The translations under genes and the position numbers were made by a program. Below, piece by piece: positions 59,533 to 64,000 of a stretch of 64,000 nucleotides of DNA. The notes under the pieces were generated by a model, which searched no databases, was not told the origin of the DNA, and worked only from the letters and a program-made list of their open reading frames with translations. Origin of the DNA: Phycisphaerales bacterium (GTDB taxonomy: Bacteria; Planctomycetota; Phycisphaerae; Phycisphaerales; SM1A02); contig JAQWMQ010000039.1 of the NCBI GenBank assembly GCA_029246705.1, positions 16,274 to 80,273 on the forward strand. Reading direction: 5' to 3'. Each line of letters starts with the position of its first letter. Within the stretch, counting starts at the first letter, position 1.

Positions 59533-62157
59533 ATGGTCTTCAAGCCCACTTTTCCAGCGCATCTTCTTCCATTTCGGCTGTTTGGGGCACTCCTCTTGGT
59601 GGGGGTCCTTTCCTCCGGTGTGTTCGCTCAGGATCCACTTAAAGATCCTGCCGGCTTGAAAGGTTCTCCTGATCCGCCCGCTGGCGAGACTGCCCCGGAC
59701 CAGGAGCCAGATGAGCTTCTCGAGGGCGTCCCATTCGCCGTATCTCCCCTGACGCTCCAGCAGGAAGTCCTCCTTTCCAAGGGAGCGCGTCCTTTTGTCG
59801 CGCGTGCCTTGGCCCGGGGTGCCCGCAGGATGCTGGTCCGCGCCAGCCCCGAGCTGATCCATGTTCAGCTGGCATTCGCCTTCGCCCGTCTCGCGACCAA
59901 GCTCCAGCCGGATTCGGTCGAATGCTGGCGACTCTTGCTGGCGATCGCAGGTGCTTCGGATCCAGGTGATCCCGAGGTGCTGAAGGCCGAAGTGGACGCG
60001 CTTGCCCAGATCTCGCGTCTTGCACCCGAGGACAGCGTCATTCGACTGCGACGTCTGCTGCTCGTGATCGAACAGGCCCAGACCGTCGAGGAACGTCTGG
60101 ACCGTTTCGAACAGCTTCTGCAACCGGAGTCGATCGCCCTGATCGGCGACGATGTGGCTGCCAGGCTGGCCCTGGACATGGCATTGCTGTACTTGCGTGC
60201 GGGTGACAATGATGCGTTTACCCGACGTCTTGCGCAGGCCCTTGAACTCGATCCATCCTTTCCCAGCGCAACCGCCATGGCGGCAGGACATCTTGGCCAG
60301 GATGATCCGGTGGCCGAGTCCGAACTCCTGGTCGCTGCGTTGCTGGCAGATCCCATTGAAATCGGGTTCGCCCGACAGCTGGGGATCCTCGCACTCAACT
60401 ACGGCGCCTTTTCGGGCGCTACTCGCATGTTGGAAATCGCCCAGTTCATCTCCCGCAGTTCCGGCCAGTATTCCAGCGAACTCGTCCTGCAGAGATGCCT
60501 TGCGCTCTGGGGACTCGGTCGCGGCCCGAAGGCCCTGGATGTCATCGCTGCCCACATGCGTGATCTCGATTCGATCGAGCGCAACCGGGTTCGTCGATTG
60601 AACCCCTCGCTTGATCCTTCCGACGTCATCAAGATCAAGGCAACCGAACCACCTGAGCTCTCGCTGCTCAAGGCCGTGATCCTCTCCGAGGGTGACGACG
60701 ACCAGGCCTACCGCAGCTATGTCGCTGACGTGTTGAAGCAACTGCTCCCACTCATCGAGCAGCAGGATGACGCCGGCTTGGGCGAAGATGATGAGGAGCC
60801 CGGCGTCGAGCAGGCAACCTTGTTGCTCCAGGCTGCGGCCTTCGCTGCCTGGCAGGGGGAAGATTCCGAGTTGGTCGACAGGTTCGTCAGTGCTGCCAGG
60901 GAACAAATGGACCTCACGCCCGAGGCGCTGGGTCGGTTCGAGGCCTGGAACGCGATCGCTCGTGGGCAAATCGAGATCGCCATCGAGATCCTCTCCCTCA
61001 TGGAGGAGGATGATGAACTCGCCGCTCTCGCCCTTTCGATCGCTTATTACCGCTCGGACCAGATCTCAAGCGCAGCGCGAATCTGGCTTCGACTGGCAAG
61101 AGACGTCCCCGGCACCGTGATCGGCATCTGGGCCCGCAACCAATTGCAGCTGAACCTCGGTACGACGCTCGCCAAAGGCACGGTCGCCGACAAGATCAAC
61201 GACCATATCAGTCAGGTGCCCTCGTCGTTCGACCGACTCATGCTCCAACGGGATGTTGCCTATTCGCTCCGTCTCGATCCGGTGAACTCGACCGTCAAAC
61301 CCTACGAGCCGGTCCTCTACCGGCTTGAAATCGCCAACCGAAGCGGGATCAGGCTCGCGATCGGCAATGAGGGCCCACTGCTTCCCACGGCAGCCCTGGT
61401 CTGTGCGACCACCGCTGCCGCCGGCGGAGGCACGACCACGGGCGACTTGATCGTGCTGTCCATCGATCGGAAGCTTGGACTCGAGCCTCGCGAGTCGATG
61501 GTCATCGAGCTCGACCTCGATTTCTACCCCGGAGTAGCTGGCGAGATTGCGGTGGCACGTGTCGGTGAAGGTTTTTCAATCGATGCTCGAGTCATCACCA
61601 ACTTCACCTCGGACGGCACGGCGGTCGTTCCCGACTTCTTCGGCGAGAAGGCGACGGCACGACTCATGAGGATCGATGGCATAACCCCTGACAAGCCCTA
61701 TCGTCGCGACACGCTCGAGCAGATCAATCGCATGGAGAACGTTGCCGCGCTCAACGGGCTCCTGTCACTCCTGCAGCTCGCTCTTCGAAGCGAGAGAGAT
61801 GAGATCACCCCCCAGGCGGCGATGTTCAGGGACAGGATCTTCCAGATCTTCAAGCTTCAGTACCAACAGCTTCCTGCTGATGCTCGCGCCTGGCTTGCCT
61901 ATGCCGCTCCGGCCACCGCGAGCGCTCCCGGTTACGACGAGATCATCAAGCTGATCATGGATGACCAGGATTCACTGGTCCAGACCGTGCTGGTCGCGAA
62001 GTTGAGCTGGTCCGCCCGAGATGGAGGGTCCAACAACAGCTACCTCGAGAAAATGCTGGAATCAGACAACCCCGAGGTTGCGGACATGGCGCGCAAAATG
62101 CAGGAAGTCTGGACCATCGCCGAGAACGAGGAAAGCTCCGCGAGCGATTCCAACTAG
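59533..62157 (+). CDS. Exported TPR-rich protein of unknown function
   Basis: An 874-residue protein with a signal peptide (LFGALLLVGVLSSGVFAQ, about 15-33). The first 550 residues are helical with TPR-like units (FARLATKLQPDSVECWRLLL; ALDMALLYLRAGDNDAFTRR). A beta-rich domain (about 575-690) has NSTVKPYEPVLYRLEIANRS and LDLDFYPGVAGEIAVARVGE. A helical C-terminal part (about 730-865) resembles HEAT repeats. No enzyme motif is seen; a scaffolding role is a guess. ATG 59533 starts directly before the signal peptide. An alternative ATG at 59470 has GGAG 8 nt upstream and would add 21 residues, so the start is uncertain. TAGACT lies at 59439-59444. Confidence 0.7.
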   Translation: MVFKPTFPAHLLPFRLFGALLLVGVLSSGVFAQDPLKDPAGLKGSPDPPAGETAPDQEPDELLEGVPFAVSPLTLQQEVLLSKGARPFVARALARGARRMLVRASPELIHVQLAFAFARLATKLQPDSVECWRLLLAIAGASDPGDPEVLKAEVDALAQISRLAPEDSVIRLRRLLLVIEQAQTVEERLDRFEQLLQPESIALIGDDVAARLALDMALLYLRAGDNDAFTRRLAQALELDPSFPSATAMAAGHLGQDDPVAESELLVAALLADPIEIGFARQLGILALNYGAFSGATRMLEIAQFISRSSGQYSSELVLQRCLALWGLGRGPKALDVIAAHMRDLDSIERNRVRRLNPSLDPSDVIKIKATEPPELSLLKAVILSEGDDDQAYRSYVADVLKQLLPLIEQQDDAGLGEDDEEPGVEQATLLLQAAAFAAWQGEDSELVDRFVSAAREQMDLTPEALGRFEAWNAIARGQIEIAIEILSLMEEDDELAALALSIAYYRSDQISSAARIWLRLARDVPGTVIGIWARNQLQLNLGTTLAKGTVADKINDHISQVPSSFDRLMLQRDVAYSLRLDPVNSTVKPYEPVLYRLEIANRSGIRLAIGNEGPLLPTAALVCATTAAAGGGTTTGDLIVLSIDRKLGLEPRESMVIELDLDFYPGVAGEIAVARVGEGFSIDARVITNFTSDGTAVVPDFFGEKATARLMRIDGITPDKPYRRDTLEQINRMENVAALNGLLSLLQLALRSERDEITPQAAMFRDRIFQIFKLQYQQLPADARAWLAYAAPATASAPGYDEIIKLIMDDQDSLVQTVLVAKLSWSARDGGSNNSYLEKMLESDNPEVADMARKMQEVWTIAENEESSASDSN

Positions 62158-62205
62158 CGAGTCGATCGGATTCCATCGGCGTGGATCACCAGGGGCTTGC
62201 CGGGG

Positions 62206-62739
62206 TCACTCATCAACACCGAGGTCTTGCTTGGTGAACAGGGATTCGAAGGCGATCCCTGCTGCAGCGAAGTTCTCCCGGGCGCCCTCGAGACGGTCGA
62301 TCGTGGCGATGACCTTGACGACTTCCGCGCCCATCTCCTGCATGATGCCGGCGGCTTCGAGCGCCTGTCCTCCGGTGGTGGCGACATCCTCGAGGAGGAT
62401 GACCTTGTCCCCGGCATTGAGCACGCCCTCGAGCTGCTTGGCGGTGCCGTAGTCCTTCTTCGAGTTTCGAATGAACAGGCAGGGGAGCTTCGATCGCATG
62501 GCGGTCGCGGTGACCAGGGGGATGCCGCCGAGTTCCGCGCCCGCAAGGCGGTCGATTCCCTCCGGAATCCGCTCCGCGAACAGTTCCGCCAGTTCGACCA
62601 GGACGTCCGGCTGCGTCGAGAAGAGGTACTTGTCGAGGTAGTAGGCGCTGGTCCGACCGCTTCGGAGGGTGAATTCACCCCTGAGCAGGGCGACTTCGGC
62701 GATGCGGGCGGCGAGGGCTTCCTTGTCGATGGTCATCAT
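62206..62739 (-). CDS. pyrE: Orotate phosphoribosyltransferase
   Basis: A 177-residue type I phosphoribosyltransferase that makes orotidine 5'-phosphate from orotate and PRPP. The PRPP-binding motif is VILLEDVATTGGQALEA; FTLRSGRTSAYYLDKY at the N-terminus and IRNSKKDYGTAKQLEG (flexible catalytic loop) fit the family, including its shorter, archaeal/Gram-positive-like branch. Two ATGs are adjacent at the start (62739, 62736). TAGACT lies 6 nt before the first; no ribosome binding site is seen. It is a single gene, not joined to other pyr genes. Confidence 0.94.
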   Translation of the reverse strand: MMTIDKEALAARIAEVALLRGEFTLRSGRTSAYYLDKYLFSTQPDVLVELAELFAERIPEGIDRLAGAELGGIPLVTATAMRSKLPCLFIRNSKKDYGTAKQLEGVLNAGDKVILLEDVATTGGQALEAAGIMQEMGAEVVKVIATIDRLEGARENFAAAGIAFESLFTKQDLGVDE

Positions 62740-62745
62740 GGTCTC

Positions 62746-62751
62746 AGTCTA
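62746..62751 (-). promoter_or_regulatory. Candidate leaderless -10 box (TAGACT) of pyrE
   Basis: On the minus strand TAGACT ends 6 nt before the ATG at 62739. The same hexamer precedes carA by 7 nt. Confidence 0.45.
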
Positions 62752-62999
62752 GAGGATGGTCTGTCGATGTGCTGTTCCGCCGGTCGGGGCGGTTTGCCGG
62801 CTGGATTCCGGGTGCGTCACTGCCGGGTCCTCGCTGGGGCAGGTTCTGGCCGTCTCATTGCTGATTCCCGTGGTGGGGTTGCTTCAGATCGACCCGGCGG
62901 AGTGATGGCGCGGACTGGGTTCGCAGGCACGAAGCCCGAAGCTCGAACCGAAACAGCGGGTTCCGCACGCTCTGCCGCGCTTGCTCGCACGATTGGCGG

Positions 63000-63005
63000 T
63001 ACGCT
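63000..63005 (+). promoter_or_regulatory. Candidate leaderless -10 box (TACGCT) of the GH57 gene
   Basis: TACGCT lies exactly 6 nt before the ATG at 63012, with no ribosome binding site between. Confidence 0.45.
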
Positions 63006-63011
63006 ACAGCC

Positions 63012-64000
63012 ATGGCAAGCGTCTGCTTTTACTTTCAGGTCCACCAGCCCTACCGAATCCGACAATATTCGGTGTTCGACAACGATCACTTCTACTTCGA
63101 CAACGAAGCCAACAAGGAGATCTGTCGCAAGGTTGCGGACAAGTGCTACATCCCCGCCACGCGGACGATCCTCGACCTGATCAAGCGTCATGAGGGCCGG
63201 TTCCGGGTGTCCTACTCGATCTCCGGCGTCGCGCTCGAACAGTTCGAGGCGTGGGCGCCCGAAGTCATCGAGCTCTTCCAGGAGTGTGCGGCGACCGGTG
63301 CGGTCGAGTTCATCGCGGAAACCTCGCACCATTCATTGAGCTTCCTCTTCTCGAAGGAGGAGTTCCAGGCCCAGGTCGCCGAGCAGGAAGCGCGCATCGA
63401 GCGCCTCTTCGGTGTGCGGCCGACGGTGTTCCGCAACACCGAACTCATCTACAGCGACCAGGTCGCCCAGTACATCGCCGAGATGGGTCGTCACCGTGCC
63501 GTGATCTGCGAAGGCATCGATTCGATCCTCGGCTATCGCTCGCCGAACTACCCCTACACCCCGCCCGGGCCCGCGGCCACGCCTGCCAACGGCGAGGGCC
63601 CGATCCGCCTGCTGCTCAAGAACTACCGTCTGTCCGACGACGTCGCGTTCCGCTTCTCGAACCGCGCCTGGAAGGAATGGCCGCTGACTGCCGAGAAGTT
63701 CGCGCGCTGGGTCGACCAGATCAACGGCGACGGGTACACCTGCAATCTCTTCATGGACTACGAGACCCTGGGTGAACACCAGTGGGAGGACACGGGCATC
63801 TTCGAGTTCCTCGATGCCCTGCCCGAGAAGGTCTTTGACGTCAATCCCGGTCAGAACGACTTCCTCACCCCGACCCAGGTGGTCGACACCTACGAGCCGG
63901 TGGGGGAGTACAACGTGCCGGAGTTCCGCTCCTGGGCCGACACCGAACGCGACCTTTCGGCGTGGCTCGGCAACCCGATCCAGGACAACGCCGCCGCCGA
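63012..64000 (+). CDS. Glycoside hydrolase family 57 protein (alpha-amylase type), 3' end outside window
   Basis: The frame is open from ATG 63012 to the window edge (329 codons). It begins MASVCFYFQVHQPYR, with the HQP motif of GH57 region 1. ETSHHSLSFLFS and PTVFRNTELIYSD fit conserved regions 2-3, and FMDYETLGEHQ (near 247-257) fits region 4, which carries the catalytic Asp. GH57 enzymes cut or transfer alpha-glucans such as glycogen. There is no signal peptide, so it acts in the cytoplasm, probably in storage-polysaccharide turnover. The start is supported by TACGCT 6 nt upstream. The 272 nt before it, divergent from pyrE, show no gene. Confidence 0.88.
   Translation, partial: MASVCFYFQVHQPYRIRQYSVFDNDHFYFDNEANKEICRKVADKCYIPATRTILDLIKRHEGRFRVSYSISGVALEQFEAWAPEVIELFQECAATGAVEFIAETSHHSLSFLFSKEEFQAQVAEQEARIERLFGVRPTVFRNTELIYSDQVAQYIAEMGRHRAVICEGIDSILGYRSPNYPYTPPGPAATPANGEGPIRLLLKNYRLSDDVAFRFSNRAWKEWPLTAEKFARWVDQINGDGYTCNLFMDYETLGEHQWEDTGIFEFLDALPEKVFDVNPGQNDFLTPTQVVDTYEPVGEYNVPEFRSWADTERDLSAWLGNPIQDNAAA

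Overview
The window looks like a chromosomal segment from a G+C-rich planctomycete, most likely of the Phycisphaerae type. This is inferred from gene content, since no search could be run. Pointers are: dockerin-like Ca-binding tails on two secreted proteins; an exosortase in an exopolysaccharide (EPS) locus; a large secretin and a giant TPR protein; and retained division and peptidoglycan genes (rsmH, ftsL-like, ftsI), which fit a lineage that divides by binary fission. No rRNA, tRNA, transposase, phage gene or CRISPR array was found.

Layout. 0-9 kb: end of a Ser/Asp-repeat protein, an AI-2E-family permease, a small PqiA/MCE pair, two tandem outer-membrane barrel paralogues, a dockerin-tailed phosphoesterase, then a moxR-clpP-clpP operon. 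9-14 kb: FHA-GAF histidine kinase, holA, a lipoprotein and pyrB. 14.5-28 kb: the main accessory region, a Wza-like exporter, exosortase/EpsI fusion, 1635-residue TPR protein, Wzz with a degenerate tyrosine-kinase domain, NAD-dependent sugar epimerase and a WecA-like initiating transferase. 28-39 kb (minus strand): priA, sucA, sucB, rsmH, a LysM protein, ftsL-like and ftsI, with stop/start overlaps that couple TCA-cycle and division genes. 39-49 kb: carA, a secretin, a STAS/anti-sigma-kinase pair, then rny, a TM2 protein, a DUF4139-like protein and rsmA. 49-64 kb: an ABC-2 permease, a pentahaem dockerin cytochrome, a lipoprotein, oppB and oppA separated by an antisense UbiA-like gene, two unknown exported proteins, pyrE and the start of a GH57 glycosidase.

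How the genes work together. The EPS genes form a plausible pathway: the WecA-like enzyme primes undecaprenyl phosphate, the epimerase supplies a nucleotide sugar, Wzz sets chain length, the Wza-like lipoprotein exports, and the exosortase would attach sorted proteins, whose substrates are not in this window. pyrB, carA and pyrE are dispersed single genes of one pathway. The most general signal is a repeated TANNNT hexamer 6-9 nt upstream of at least eleven start codons, which suggests widespread leaderless transcription. Other points of interest are the structured leader before the exosortase gene, the probably kinase-dead Wzz protein, and four CAGCRCTG sites in the 574-nt gap upstream of rny.
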